Positions 17,251-27,165 of a stretch of DNA of 64,000 bases are shown here, piece by piece. The stretch spans positions 1-64,000 of the forward strand of contig NZ_JONO01000024.1 in assembly GCF_000711895.1 (NCBI RefSeq), read 5' to 3'. Source of the stretch: Photorhabdus australis DSM 17609. GTDB lineage: Bacteria > Pseudomonadota > Gammaproteobacteria > Enterobacterales > Enterobacteriaceae. Below the pieces are notes generated by a model that saw nothing but the letters and a program-made list of their open reading frames with translations, was not told the DNA's origin and ran no database searches. The number at the start of each line of letters is the position of its first letter. Within the stretch, counting starts at the first letter, position 1. A program made the position numbers and the translations under genes.

Positions 17251-17708
17251 CTATATTTTTCCCGCTGCTTTTAACATGTTGTAGCTAGGAAGATAACGCT
17301 TTGGATTAACGATACATAGCTGCTGAAAATCGGATGAAACCTCTTCCCCCTGCAACAACATTGCTTCATCACGGTTCTCATAGTAATACCGAATAACATT
17401 CATTACTTGTTTCTCGTTTAGCATCAATTTTTTTCCTTGATTTACAGCATCTTCCTTTTGAGCTTTATATACCGGGCTTTCAGTCGAGTAGCTTCCTGTT
17501 TGTAACAGGACCTCTTCTGCGGGGGTGGACGGATCTATATAGAGTTAAGCCCTGCATTCGCGGCATACTGCTGTAATATAGACTGGGACATACACATAGC
17601 GGATATCTTTTCTTGCCGAGAAATGTCACTGTTTTTTGCCCCGGAGCTAAACACGCAGGCAAACAAAACTCCCGCGACAATAATATTTGATGTTAGATTT
17701 CTACACAT
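17251..17708 (-). pseudogene. Frameshifted small exported protein gene
   Basis: Starting at ATG 17708, the reading begins with a signal peptide or lipoprotein-like leader (SNIIVAGVLFACVFSSG). It continues as EKISAMCMSQSILQQYAANAGLN and then hits TAG near 17535. One frame over, the sequence continues without a break as LYIDPSTPAEEVLLQTGSYS to ... YLPSYNMLKAAGKI, ending at the stop at 17251. Total about 152 codons in two frames, so a single-base indel near 17540 split the gene. It is flanked by the two copies of the spike gene's end. Function unknown. Confidence 0.6.
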
Positions 17709-17712
17709 ATTT

Positions 17713-18405
17713 TTACTCTGGACTGTTGGTTTTTGAACCACCAGATTCTACACCACCATGCATATGTGATGAAAGTTTAATCCCATTTCCTGTAATTTCA
17801 CCCTTCGCTGTTACGGTTCCACCAAATGTTGCATTTCCACCGTTACCACCACTACCTTGAATAACCGCACCATTTAATATAATAGATGGTGAGTTCATTG
17901 TGATTGAATTTGATGAAGTTATTTCCATTGTCGGAGCGACTACGTTAATTTTATTCGGTGAAACAATATTTATCTGATTATCTGCAAATTCAATATATTG
18001 TTGTGGCTCTGCGTTTAAAACACCCCCCAGATAAATTGCATCTGAATAATTGTGTGTTCTTTTTGAACCGGGCAATGCCGGTGCTTTTGTTGCTCTGACG
18101 CTGCTAATATCACGATCACAAATAACGATTAGTCCAATATCTCCCACAACCGGGTTCATAATGACAGCACTGTTACCACGCTGAAGGCGAAGTACTGGAA
18201 CAGTATAGATTATTCCATTCTCGATTTTTCTCCCTGTTCCTGTCATATTATGTACCATCGGCTTTACATCTACGGTTTTCCCGTTCGATTTAATAATAAG
18301 GCCCAAAGTGATAAAAACATGCTGACTGAGAAATTGCCTCATAACAAAATCAAAAGCATTCGCTTCACTGTTTATGTCCGTTGGTTTTGTTGTCAGCTTC
18401 GCCAT
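17713..18405 (-). CDS. Baseplate spike/puncturing protein (Gp138 N-terminal-like)
   Basis: 230 aa, with an OB-like N-terminal half (ITLGLIIKSNGKTVDVKPMV ... VGDIGLIVICDRDISSV) and a beta-helical needle with N-I-V repeats (INIVSPNKINVVAPTMEI). It ends HMHGGVESGG, as in many gpV-like tail spikes. This tip is thought to pierce the outer membrane. It overlaps the hub gene by 41 bases. It is followed by the YafO-containing accessory insert instead of directly by the wedge gene. Confidence 0.85.
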   Translation of the reverse strand: MAKLTTKPTDINSEANAFDFVMRQFLSQHVFITLGLIIKSNGKTVDVKPMVHNMTGTGRKIENGIIYTVPVLRLQRGNSAVIMNPVVGDIGLIVICDRDISSVRATKAPALPGSKRTHNYSDAIYLGGVLNAEPQQYIEFADNQINIVSPNKINVVAPTMEITSSNSITMNSPSIILNGAVIQGSGGNGGNATFGGTVTAKGEITGNGIKLSSHMHGGVESGGSKTNSPE

Positions 18406-19261
18406 TGTTTTTATCCTCTGTTTTCACTGGAGTGCCACTAAAAGATGTATGCCACTGACCACCATCAAGCCAGGAGGTAAGATAGTGTTCCGCCCCTGTT
18501 ATCAGATAAGTGCCGCTAGCGTTCGGCAAAGAGGTTTCTATTTGTATCTTACGACCTAAAATAATTTCATTACTGAAAAGAGTAGTTGCTGTTATTCCCA
18601 CGCTAGTAAATATGGGATAGCCAATTAGCCCATATTCTGGAGACGTAAACAGCAGTTTTTCAACTTTCGGTTGACCATGAGGCCAAATGGCCACTTTATC
18701 AATCCCAAAGTCAGTGTCTATATCTAGCGCATTTGCCGCCTGTTGGATTTGATTAACAACGTTTCCTGTATAATGAGGATTTGAGATAACACCTGTGGCA
18801 CCATAATTTTCAACCGTTAGATCCGCTTTTTTAGCCATTGCAGTAATAATATCGACAATATCCACATCTCCCGATGCAGTGAACGGTTCAACTTCCTTTG
18901 CTCTTAGGCCAAACATCATGCTGGCTGTTATCGTTAAGGGGGTATCAGGTAACTGATTAAAATCGGCATAGGCGTCACTAATAAAACCCTCAAATATGGC
19001 ATGACTATCCACCCATACACGCATTAAGTTGAATTTCTCACTACCAATCCAGATCCCGCGATAGCTCAACGTTGCCATTTGGCTGGTTGTTAAACCCCAG
19101 ATTTGTAATGTTATTTGTGTCCCTGATATGCCGCCCCACGCCGCCATGTTGACATAAGCGCGTGCATTTTCGATAGTCAGTATATTGTTACCGCTATCAT
19201 CAAATGTCTTGCCGTCAACTAGCTGAAATTCAACTTTGATATTGTGTTGTTTGTACGTCAC
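18365..19261 (-). CDS. Baseplate hub-like tail protein
   Basis: 298 aa from a GTG at 19261, whose G-T-G-A overlaps the TGA of the upstream gene, with GGAGAGG as ribosome site; the longer frame to 19321 is unlikely. Content fits hub proteins (gp27/gpD-like): beta-rich, [33 protein letters not shown] in the middle and [16 protein letters not shown] near the end. It should form the ring that holds the spike below the tail tube. Confidence 0.78.
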   Translation of the reverse strand: MTYKQHNIKVEFQLVDGKTFDDSGNNILTIENARAYVNMAAWGGISGTQITLQIWGLTTSQMATLSYRGIWIGSEKFNLMRVWVDSHAIFEGFISDAYADFNQLPDTPLTITASMMFGLRAKEVEPFTASGDVDIVDIITAMAKKADLTVENYGATGVISNPHYTGNVVNQIQQAANALDIDTDFGIDKVAIWPHGQPKVEKLLFTSPEYGLIGYPIFTSVGITATTLFSNEIILGRKIQIETSLPNASGTYLITGAEHYLTSWLDGGQWHTSFSGTPVKTEDKNNGEADNKTNGHKQ

Positions 19262-19563
19262 TGAGTCACCTCTCCTGGAAAAAGGTAATATAATTTGTAG
19301 CGTTGCCCTAGCTCCTCCCAATGGGGATCAGATAAACCATCCAGATCAGCAAAAAACAGTTCACCCTGGAACCGTAAATAACTGTAACGGACAATTTTAT
19401 TGCAGTTGAGGCACACAACTCCCTGTAGCACAGGTTTATCATTGACGGTTAAATCCATATATAAACCTGTGCCACGTTGATTGAGGCGTATCATGCATGA
19501 CTGCTCATTCAAGGTCACAGTGAACTCCTGAGCCTTAACCGCCCTGATCGCTATTTCAATCAC
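19258..19563 (-). CDS. Baseplate plug-like small protein
   Basis: 101 aa, a compact beta protein ([50 protein letters not shown]) resembling the phage baseplate plug (DUF6983) family found between Dit-like and hub genes. Its start overlaps the Dit-like gene by 4 bases and its stop the hub gene's GTG. Family by recall. Confidence 0.72.
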   Translation of the reverse strand: MIEIAIRAVKAQEFTVTLNEQSCMIRLNQRGTGLYMDLTVNDKPVLQGVVCLNCNKIVRYSYLRFQGELFFADLDGLSDPHWEELGQRYKLYYLFPGEVTQ

Positions 19564-20381
19564 GTTAATTTCCTCGATAATTCCTCTACTGCATCATTAA
19601 GATGGTTGGTGGCACTCAATACAGAATCATTTAATGGACCGGTAATCGTCTCTGTTGCACGCTTGAAACTGGATGAAACTTTATCAGCAACTTGCGTTGC
19701 AGCACTGGAAACGGATTTTTTCAATCCGGTCAGGGCCTTTTTGACATCAGATAATGTGGCGTGTTTTGTTGAACCTGTTGATTGTTCGGTATTTTTGCTT
19801 GGGCCTTTCGCTGTCTCATTCTTTGTTGTATTCGACTTGTCAGCAACATCGCTACTCATTTTCACTTCGGCAATGTCTTGTACAGCCTGGAAAACTGCGG
19901 TCACAATCAGTAAGGTAACACCGTTATCCTGCCTTATTCGAAAATCGTACTTAATCAAATCATAACTTGTGTACGTAGTATCCGGTGTTTCAATGTCGTA
20001 AATTTCAGCACTGGATACCATCTTATCTAACGCTTCAAGAACATCAGAACGGGAAGTCAGGGTGAGGTTTGTTAAGTTAGGCACGGAACCAGAAAAACCG
20101 GTCCACCCCTCAAACGAAAATGTCACATGAACTTCACCGGGCCGCTGCACTTTGTTGTACGATGTGTAGCCGCTTTTTTCTATCGGCGCCGTAGTGATTG
20201 ACGCCTCTCGTGTGACTTCTATCGCAATGAACGAGGTGGGCGTAAACGGCTTATCACCAACTCTCTGCCCGGATGCATAATAAATACCATATCCAGGAGA
20301 TATCATACTATTAACAGCAGATAGCAGGTTGCCGCTACGGAACGCACTAAGTACCGTTGTTTGATTGAGAGAAAATGCCAT
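19560..20381 (-). CDS. Dit-like phage tail protein
   Basis: 273 aa. Residues 35-175 are a beta-rich domain like the N-terminal Dit domain ([21 protein letters not shown] ... [18 protein letters not shown]) that links tail tube and baseplate. The last 90 residues are a low-complexity Lys/Ser/Thr tail. It follows the tape-measure gene; the start shares a base with the stop of the frameshifted tape-measure extension. Confidence 0.75.
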   Translation of the reverse strand: MAFSLNQTTVLSAFRSGNLLSAVNSMISPGYGIYYASGQRVGDKPFTPTSFIAIEVTREASITTAPIEKSGYTSYNKVQRPGEVHVTFSFEGWTGFSGSVPNLTNLTLTSRSDVLEALDKMVSSAEIYDIETPDTTYTSYDLIKYDFRIRQDNGVTLLIVTAVFQAVQDIAEVKMSSDVADKSNTTKNETAKGPSKNTEQSTGSTKHATLSDVKKALTGLKKSVSSAATQVADKVSSSFKRATETITGPLNDSVLSATNHLNDAVEELSRKLT

Positions 20382-22497
20382 TATCCGGTTACCCCCGTTG
20401 AATAGCTTGTTGCCAGCGTTGATCCGCCTATTTTCTGCCGGGCATCGTCAACCACGCCTTTTACGTTTTTAGCGTTAGAGCTGACTTGAATAGTTCCGAT
20501 GTGATAACTCTCAGAAACAGAGGAGGTGCGGTTGTTTACCGTATTCGAATAACGCTGAGCGGCCACATGAGCCCCCAGTTGTGGCATATTCGCCAATACT
20601 TTGGGATATAATCGCGGGTTTCTTTTGGCGCAGCGCCCAATCCTTTCCGCATGACATTTCTCTGTCCCCAGTTATAAGCCGCCAGTGCTTTACTCAAATC
20701 TCCGTCAAACATTCTCATTAGCTGAGATAAATATTTTGCCGCGGCTTCCGAAGATTTTACCGGATCAAAAACATCATCATCCATTAACCCAAAATGTTTG
20801 GCTGTACCTAGCATAAACTGGAATAAGCCTTTGGCACCTGCTTTAGACACAGCATACTGATTGCCTCCCGATTCCGTCATGGCAACACTACGTAACAACC
20901 CCACCGGTAACCCGAACTGCTGCTCAAGTTGTGCTAATTTTGGTGATAGCCAACCCAGTAATTTCATGCCGGTAGTGTTCGGTGACATTTCAGCGGCTAC
21001 AACTTGAGGAACGAGCGAATCAATCAGTTTATTAATTGAATCGGTCAGCTTATCTAACGCAGTTTTTAACCAATTATTGCTGTATTCCAACCACTGCTGT
21101 CGTTCATCCTCGGCCCGAATAATACGGTCGTTTTCACTGCGTTTTTCTTCCTCTTTGACCTTCTTGATTACGGTCGTATCTGGCTGAGAGACTTTACCAT
21201 CCAGTTTTGCCTGATAGGCTTCATGCTTTTTTTTACTAAAAAAGGGTGTCCAGTCGCTTGCCAGATACAATCCATATGAATCCAGTATATTCTTTGTCTC
21301 TTGCCCAACAATCGAAGTCGAGACTGACTCCACAGGATCATATAACGCATACCCGATAGCACCGTATATCCCGGCTTTCCCTATAGCCCCTTTGCCTGAC
21401 AATCCGCCGCTACCTTTCCCCATTTTCAGCATGGACGAAACTATGCGATAAATTCCCCATAACCACCCCGCAAACTTCAACCCGATCAGACCAATGATGA
21501 CATTACCCCAACCGCCTATCGCATCCGCGGCCTGATTAGCGACTGAAATAATAAAACTCATCTTATCGAGAAAACCACTGACCGCTTTTTTAATCTCTTC
21601 TGGGTGCTTATTCATCCAATCAGCTAAATTTTTTAGCCAGATATTGAAATCATTGATATATGGTAAAAGGGCATTAAACAGAATGTAGCCTGTTTTCTCA
21701 AAACTCTGGCTTATCTCTGTCCACTGTTCACGAAAACGACGCGCGACGGCAACAGATTTATCATCCGCACCCGAACTGGCTGTAAATTTATCCACATCTT
21801 TGAGTGCGTGACCGGATGAGAACCACTGTTGCGCGGCGTACCCGAACCCAAGCTCACCACCGTAAGCTTGCTGTTGATCTTTATTAAGCCTGGGAAAAAC
21901 ACCAGTCAGCTTACGAATGATGGATTCGGTGCTTTCTGAGGCAATATCAATATCCACACCCGCTTGTGATGCCGTTTTTAACAGCGTCTCAAGAGCCGGA
22001 TCAAGCGCAACACCTGATTTTAGCCGGGCTTTAGCATCATTAATGCGTGAAAATGCCCCCACAATCTCATTTGCACTGACCCCGAATGCTTGACCTGCTT
22101 TTGTCCAGCCATCAAGCGCTCTAGCCGACATGCCGAACGCATTAGCAGCAGTACTTAACTGATTGAGATTACCGGTAAAGCTGGTTACAAAACTTTTCAG
22201 TCCACCGAGTGAGACCGTGACACCCGCCAAAGCCAAGATCTGACTCTTTATGCTGGAAAAAAAAGAGGAAGCTTTCTTTCCTGCCGCCTCCATTTCTTTT
22301 GCCACTTTTTCGGTTTTCTTACCGGTTTTGTCTAATGATTTTCTGGTTTTATTTTCGCCATCATTAAACGAATCAACCAGTTTTTGCATAACCTGAGTCA
22401 GTCCACCGATCCCGGCAATCACCGCGGTTTCACCTGCACTAAATTCAGCCGCGTCCAGTCCCAGCGTTATAACAAGTTCATCTATAATGTTTGCCAT
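20381..22497 (-). CDS. Tail tape measure protein with lytic transglycosylase domain; C-terminus in -1 frame
   Basis: The 0-frame product (20536-22497) is 653 aa. It has a helical tape-measure body, hydrophobic segments near residues 320-390, and an SLT lytic transglycosylase domain with catalytic E542 (AMTESGG), ALAAYNWG and ETRDYIPK. It then turns into nonsense-like sequence (YWRICHNWG) to a TGA at 20536. The -1 frame continues as VLANMPQLGAHVAAQRYS for 70 more residues to 20381, the ending expected for this family. The change lies exactly at CCCAAAG (20599-20605). This is either programmed -1 frameshifting or loss of one C. Confidence 0.85.
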
Positions 22498-23113
22498 CAG
22501 TTTTTACCCTGCTGTAAAACGTAAGCATTGTGATTATCGACCTGAATAATCTCTATTAATTGCCAAAGGTCCTCCACTCCATAAACTGTATCCAGTTCAT
22601 AGAGCGTTGCTTTTCCTGATGAGATAACGGTCGCTATTGTACCTGGGACATTTGTATAACTGATGATACCGAATGGCTTTGCGATGCTGGAATAGCGCGG
22701 CGGGATTACGATTGGTCGGCGGTTTTGAAAAAATCCACGTGTAACTTAAGCACCTCTGCACGTAATTTCAGCCGGGTAACAATTTCTTCAATGTCACTGT
22801 CGATCAGTTCGCGTTTGATTTTTTTATCTGCCGGATTCGGAACCATCTGCACACAACCCATCAGTTCATCAAGTAGTGGCCTGGCTTCATCAGGAGCAAT
22901 GCGAGAAATTGCTTTCAATCCAACCACCGCTAATGCAGCCATGCCCAAATCCCGAAAATTATTAGGGATATCCAACCCCTCTCTCCCCATTGCCATCAAC
23001 GCACGAATAGCCCACCATTCAGCCTGCGAAGCGGGCATTTCCTGAATGTAAAAAAGCTTTCCTTTGTCGCGATTATCATCATTCATAGTGATGAAGGTTT
23101 CTTTACGTGCCAT
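22497..23113 (-). CDS. Tail assembly chaperone, long form made by -1 frameshift (G-T type)
   Basis: Slipping back one base on TTTTTTC (22727-22733) carries the chaperone frame past its stop into NRRPIVIPPRYSSIAKPFGI ... NAYVLQQGKN, ending at the TGA that overlaps the tape-measure ATG. The downstream frame has no good start of its own, and 70 codons are open. This is the conserved lambda G/GT arrangement: the short and long forms coat the tape measure during tail assembly. Total length about 205 aa. Confidence 0.85.
22706..23113 (-). CDS. Tail assembly chaperone, short form (G type)
   Basis: The unshifted product is 135 aa, helical, with SQAEWWAIRALMAMGREG and IARIAP-like ISRIAPDEARPLLDELMGC. 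It lies between the tail tube and tape-measure genes, where nearly all long-tailed phages have their chaperone. Its TAA comes 18 bases after the slippery heptamer, so most ribosomes make this short form. Confidence 0.85.
   Translation of the reverse strand: MARKETFITMNDDNRDKGKLFYIQEMPASQAEWWAIRALMAMGREGLDIPNNFRDLGMAALAVVGLKAISRIAPDEARPLLDELMGCVQMVPNPADKKIKRELIDSDIEEIVTRLKLRAEVLKLHVDFFKTADQS
22727..22733 (-). other. Programmed -1 frameshift slippery site TTTTTTC
   Basis: In the chaperone frame the codons are T TTT TTC, a canonical X XXY YYZ heptamer. The sequence beyond is open in the -1 frame only. Position and consequence agree with the tail-chaperone frameshift known across tailed phages. 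Confidence 0.85.
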
Positions 23114-23550
23114 TAGCTATATGCCTCACCTGTTATTGATTCCCACTCAATGACGGCCTGCGCCGCTTGTAAAACCTTTCCTGCGTCCGGCATGGTTTTC
23201 CATTGCTTCAGAACGCCGTTCACTAATGTATATTTACGCCCGATAGCCGGAAGAATAACCGTCGCATTACATCTGAACACAGCGACACTAGTACGTGATG
23301 TCGTCGCCCAGGTATCAAAAATGGTGCGACTTTCCGAATCAGGCATAATATGAATCGTCTGATTGATATTGCCGTAGATAAAACCCGCTGACAGTTTACC
23401 GTCCGCCCCACGCACAGTTTCAGCCAAATCTAACGCCTCAGTTTCGAAAATGTTGTCTGCGGCAAATCCCTGTAATTGCACACCAGACGGATACAAATTA
23501 GTGACTGTCAGGGTAATGACTGCATCAGCAGAAGTGATTGTGTCTGACAT
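23113..23550 (-). CDS. Phage tail tube-like protein (DUF3277-like)
   Basis: 145 aa from the ATG at 23550; the longer frame to 23610 reads into the sheath gene. Beta-rich, with SADAVITLTVTNLYPSGVQLQGFAADN and TWATTSRTSVAVFRCNATVILP, the pattern of DUF3277 tail tube subunits. It follows the sheath gene, as tube genes do in contractile-tail phages, and precedes the chaperone by a one-base overlap. It appears intact. Confidence 0.8.
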   Translation of the reverse strand: MSDTITSADAVITLTVTNLYPSGVQLQGFAADNIFETEALDLAETVRGADGKLSAGFIYGNINQTIHIMPDSESRTIFDTWATTSRTSVAVFRCNATVILPAIGRKYTLVNGVLKQWKTMPDAGKVLQAAQAVIEWESITGEAYS

Positions 23551-25036
23551 TATTGAACCTCCGTAGATGCCATTTCGAATTTCTGAATACTGCCTCCGTC
23601 GCAATACCACAGTGTACAGCTTGGGCTGGTGCGATTTGCACGCATAGAGGCAGACATTTTCCCAATAGACAAGTAATAACCCTTCGCGATTATTGACGTT
23701 GAAACATCAGATCCCACGGCGTTAATAATTTCCAGCTTTTGTGCAGCCGATAATGTTACGCCTGATCGGATACCGCCCCACAACTTAAACCGCTGGATAA
23801 CATCACTCATTGAGGCTTCTACCAGCGCACGGCCGGCCGTGTTATAAGGAACAGTCTTATTGGATTTGAACAAGGCAATAACCGCGCCTTGCAAGTTCGC
23901 ATTCAGCCAGATTTGACCACAGAAGGAATCTAACCACTTAAAATCACCGGTTATTGTGCCATCAGCCCAATAATTTTCGGTGATGTTATTGGCGGCATAA
24001 TTGCCATAGAAGTTATATCCATTAGCAATCAGTGCATCATAAACATCAGAATCGATCACATCAGGACTGAGGCCGTTCAATTCTCTGAATTTAAACGGAA
24101 CACGCCCCTCCGTTCGCTCAAAATCCAGCACCGCCGCATAACCCAATACTGCTGCCGGTTTCATATTATCAGAGCAGAAAACAGGAACGACACTACCGTA
24201 GCTATTAATGCCGATAATTTTATGGGCGATAGTTTCCAGGCTGCCTTTTACTTTTGCCGTGCCGCTTGTTGTCCAGGCAACATAGAAATAGCGATATGCC
24301 TGACTACTAGCCCACGCTGATAATGCAAGATGCTGTTCATCTGTACATTCAAATACCGTCGTAAAACCTGCCCATTGCTGAGACTGCGTTTTAATCACAG
24401 CGAATAGATCAGGAACCGCCGACACTGTAGCCCCCTGAGAAACCGTTGCCCCTAGTGCGCCAGTGAACTTAAGAGCCTCGGCCCCATCACCAGTACCATA
24501 GGTGATATTTGTATCTTCCGGTTTAATGCTGGCAGAGGCGACATTGATAATGAAAGCCTTACGGGTGGTATCGAACACAACCGTTACTGTCTTGCCAATC
24601 GCTGTTTCAATGCTCTTTGCTGCATCCGCAAAGGATTTAACCCCATCAAATTGATTGCGGCATTTATTGCTGTGCCATTGATATTGAATTTCAACGCACC
24701 AGATATTTTTTGCAGATCGGTAATAGCTACCCCATTAAAAGAACCTGAACGTAACCAGGCCGATACTGCCGCTCGATTAAATCGGGAAAACAGTAATTGG
24801 CCGGGTGTCTTTGTACAATTGTCGTACCCTGAAAAATAAATAGCCGCCATGCTATATTCTTCCGATGCACCGCCAAAGTATGCCGCCACATCCTCTTTAG
24901 TCGAGAACGACAACACCGCACCAACAGGTGCATATATATTATCTGTCAGTAATAACCCATTGAGATCAACAGCATTACCCGCTGCCGACAGCACCCCCGG
25001 ATTAATTCTCACGTCTTTACTGATTGGAATTGCCAT
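23550..25036 (-). pseudogene. Tail sheath gene (DUF3383-like), broken by a one-base deletion
   Basis: The N-terminal piece (25036-24584) reads PISKDVRINPGVLSAAG to AINAAINL and then goes out of frame. The remaining 342 residues (from 24578) read in another frame, through [16 protein letters not shown] and [20 protein letters not shown]. Between them the correct frame is open: [20 protein letters not shown]. Adding one T in the TTT at about 24640 restores a single 495-aa sheath protein. There is no slippery heptamer at that spot, so this is a mutation (or a sequencing error in a T run), not programmed shifting. Without sheath the tail cannot contract. Confidence 0.85.
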
Positions 25037-25559
25037 GAATAGACTCCACTGTTTTAGTGTCCAGCGTAATGCTGTCGAAAAATAGTTGTTCTGTTGTCAC
25101 AATGGGGTTGATTTGAGCAGTAAATTCAAATGTCCAACGCGACTCATATTGCTGTTCACCATTAATCATCGTCGTCTGGATCGGATCGCTGGCATAGAGC
25201 GGTGTCATATCGATACCCGATCTCTTGAATAGCTCACTTGCATGTTCAGTACGCACCGTCGTTGCAATAATGTGAGCATCCTCATGAGCGAACTGACCGT
25301 AGCAGTCAATTTGACATGTCCAGCGTGTCGTCCGAGTGATTAGACTTTCCCCCATACCTGCTGCTATAGGTGTGTTATAAAGCTCTACACTTGTTGATAA
25401 ACCCGTGCTGTTCAATGGTGTCATAACAATAAAATCGCCATCCGGCATCGGTGAGCGGTTTATCTGAGACAAAATAACGCTACGCTTAGGTATTAAGGCT
25501 ATTAAAAAACCGCGTAATGCGGTTGTTATATCGTCTTGCGTTACACTTATCGTTGCCAC
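25017..25559 (-). CDS. Phage neck terminator-like protein (LIC_12616 type)
   Basis: 180 aa from a GTG at 25559 that overlaps the TAG of the upstream gene. The sequence pattern TQDDITTALRGFLIALIP, SQINRSPMPDGDFIVMTPL and TTRWTCQIDCYGQFAHEDA fits the neck/tail terminator family placed just before sheath genes. It should close the head-tail joint. Overlaps the sheath start by 20 bases. Confidence 0.75.
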   Translation of the reverse strand: MATISVTQDDITTALRGFLIALIPKRSVILSQINRSPMPDGDFIVMTPLNSTGLSTSVELYNTPIAAGMGESLITRTTRWTCQIDCYGQFAHEDAHIIATTVRTEHASELFKRSGIDMTPLYASDPIQTTMINGEQQYESRWTFEFTAQINPIVTTEQLFFDSITLDTKTVESIHGNSNQ

Positions 25560-25930
25560 TATTGTTCCCCACGCTGCAATGTAACAGCGAATTTGCACCA
25601 ATCCGGCCACTCTTCCAAAATCTGCACTATCAACCACTCTTCACCATTAATCATCAGCAGATCGCCACCTTGCTGCCTGGGGCGGTTGACGGCATTAAAA
25701 TTGCCATTCACATAAGCCGCTTTGAGTATGCCCTGAATATTCAAACCGTTTGTATGTTGTAGATCAGTAAAAGTCAGTGGCTGAATTTGTGCAGTAACGG
25801 GTGTTGTGATGTATTTCGGAATTTGCTTGCCACTGGGTGCAATATCATAGCCCGCACTTACCCGTATCTCTCCAGGCGAATGAGGATTAACAATCCCGAC
25901 AGCACCAGATACAATATTATGCAGGTTCAT
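25559..25930 (-). CDS. Head-tail connector-region protein (123 aa)
   Basis: Not assigned to a named family with confidence. It reads HNIVSGAVGIVNPHSPGEIRVSAGYDIAPSGKQ..., with GDLLMINGEEWLIVQILEEWPDW near the end, a beta-rich pattern common to small neck proteins. It overlaps genes on both sides by a few bases in the head-tail completion block. Confidence 0.7.
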   Translation of the reverse strand: MNLHNIVSGAVGIVNPHSPGEIRVSAGYDIAPSGKQIPKYITTPVTAQIQPLTFTDLQHTNGLNIQGILKAAYVNGNFNAVNRPRQQGGDLLMINGEEWLIVQILEEWPDWCKFAVTLQRGEQ

Positions 25931-26385
25931 TCGTTCCCCTCATCAACCACATAATCAACACCGTTCAGCATGTGTTTGGTGTCACGTAACGGGGCGTCAA
26001 ATCCCTTTTTAGCTATAGTTGATTCCGCATTGCCTGGTGAAGTGAAAGAACGAATAGATTGTTGAATTTGCCCCTTGATAACTTCCCCGGTCATCCGTAA
26101 CGCTGCATCCCCATTCATATCGTTAGCACTCAGGCCCTGTGCAAGCACATCACCCCATTCATTAGCATGTTCGTTGATAGTGTTACGAAAAAACGGACGG
26201 GGCGGTTTATTACGCCTCGGATCGCCAATCTCGTTACTGATTGCCACCATTGCTACCGAAGTGCTATCGGGATAAGTCGCGTCTTTGAAAAAACCAGCCC
26301 GCAATTTTTTGCCTTCACCCACTTTTTTAGCTAATTGCTTTAAGTAGCGTTTTGCTGCATCACCACCCTTGATACTGCTCGACAT
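25927..26385 (-). CDS. Head-tail completion protein (HK97 gp10-like)
   Basis: 152 aa from the ATG at 26385, preceded by GGAGG and overlapping the TAA of the gene upstream. Features: an Ala/Lys-rich helix (AAKRYLKQLAKKVGEG), VAMVAISNEIGDPRRNKPPRPFFRNTI, and a helical end. PRPFFR is typical of HK97 gp10-type completion proteins. Part of the capsid-tail joining block. Confidence 0.78.
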   Translation of the reverse strand: MSSSIKGGDAAKRYLKQLAKKVGEGKKLRAGFFKDATYPDSTSVAMVAISNEIGDPRRNKPPRPFFRNTINEHANEWGDVLAQGLSANDMNGDAALRMTGEVIKGQIQQSIRSFTSPGNAESTIAKKGFDAPLRDTKHMLNGVDYVVDEGNE

Positions 26386-26834
26386 TAGCGCCTCCATTGA
26401 GTCCGTGGATAGTAATATGACGGATAGTGAGAGGGAGAGCTGCCGGGGATGTAACGCATAGTTCTATATTGTGCTGTTGTCTGCCAGTACATAGCCCCGT
26501 ATTTTGTCTGCAAGAACCAAGCAGCACGTTCACTGACAGCTCCCATATCAGCCGAAACGGAAACAGATCCCTCGCTTGCGCTGCTAACTCGCCCCACGAG
26601 CGGATTGGCCGCTGTTCCGCTAACAGATAAACGATTAAGTTCGGCAATATGAGCAACAAGCATATTCAACAACAGTATTCGTTGTTCAAGATCACTAACT
26701 GGGCTTTGGGCCGTATTGTTAAGATAGAGTGTTGCTTCAATAAAATAGGTATCCAGCAGGACATCACTGACAGAAGAAAACTCCGGGTAACGAGTGCGAA
26801 ATTTCACGACATCAAAAACGACAACAAAGCCCAT
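26385..26834 (-). CDS. DUF4054-type head-tail connector protein
   Basis: 149 aa. [76 protein letters not shown] and [11 protein letters not shown] are hallmarks of the DUF4054 connector family, which adds to the portal. Four bases downstream of the 108-aa gene. Intact. Confidence 0.85.
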   Translation of the reverse strand: MGFVVVFDVVKFRTRYPEFSSVSDVLLDTYFIEATLYLNNTAQSPVSDLEQRILLLNMLVAHIAELNRLSVSGTAANPLVGRVSSASEGSVSVSADMGAVSERAAWFLQTKYGAMYWQTTAQYRTMRYIPGSSPSHYPSYYYPRTQWRR

Positions 26835-26838
26835 TAGC

Positions 26839-27165
26839 TTAATCCTCTTCTTTTCGTTGCTCGATATTCTTACCCGGTTTTTGGGGATTGATAGGCTCTA
26901 ACCCGTTCTTTAACCCGGCTTTTTCCTCAGCTTCCGTCCGAGCCTCTTTGAGTTTTTCCTGGGCAAAAATAAGCCCATTTTTGACTAATTCCGTATCTGC
27001 ATAGAGCTCCAGATATTTGTCAAAAAACGCTTTATCAACATCATATGTCAGCCCATAACCACCAATAATTGTTGATGAATTTATCCCGTTTAGCGTCACG
27101 CTATTCCCATCAATTTCAATCGTTAACCCGTGAGGCAATTTACACCCCACAATGACTGTCACCAT
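26839..27165 (-). CDS. Small head-region protein (108 aa)
   Basis: A short beta-rich N-terminus ([26 protein letters not shown]) with a charged tail that ends [10 protein letters not shown]. It follows the major capsid gene, where other phages of this layout carry a similar reading frame. Probable virion or assembly role by position only. Confidence 0.68.
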   Translation of the reverse strand: MVTVIVGCKLPHGLTIEIDGNSVTLNGINSSTIIGGYGLTYDVDKAFFDKYLELYADTELVKNGLIFAQEKLKEARTEAEEKAGLKNGLEPINPQKPGKNIEQRKEED

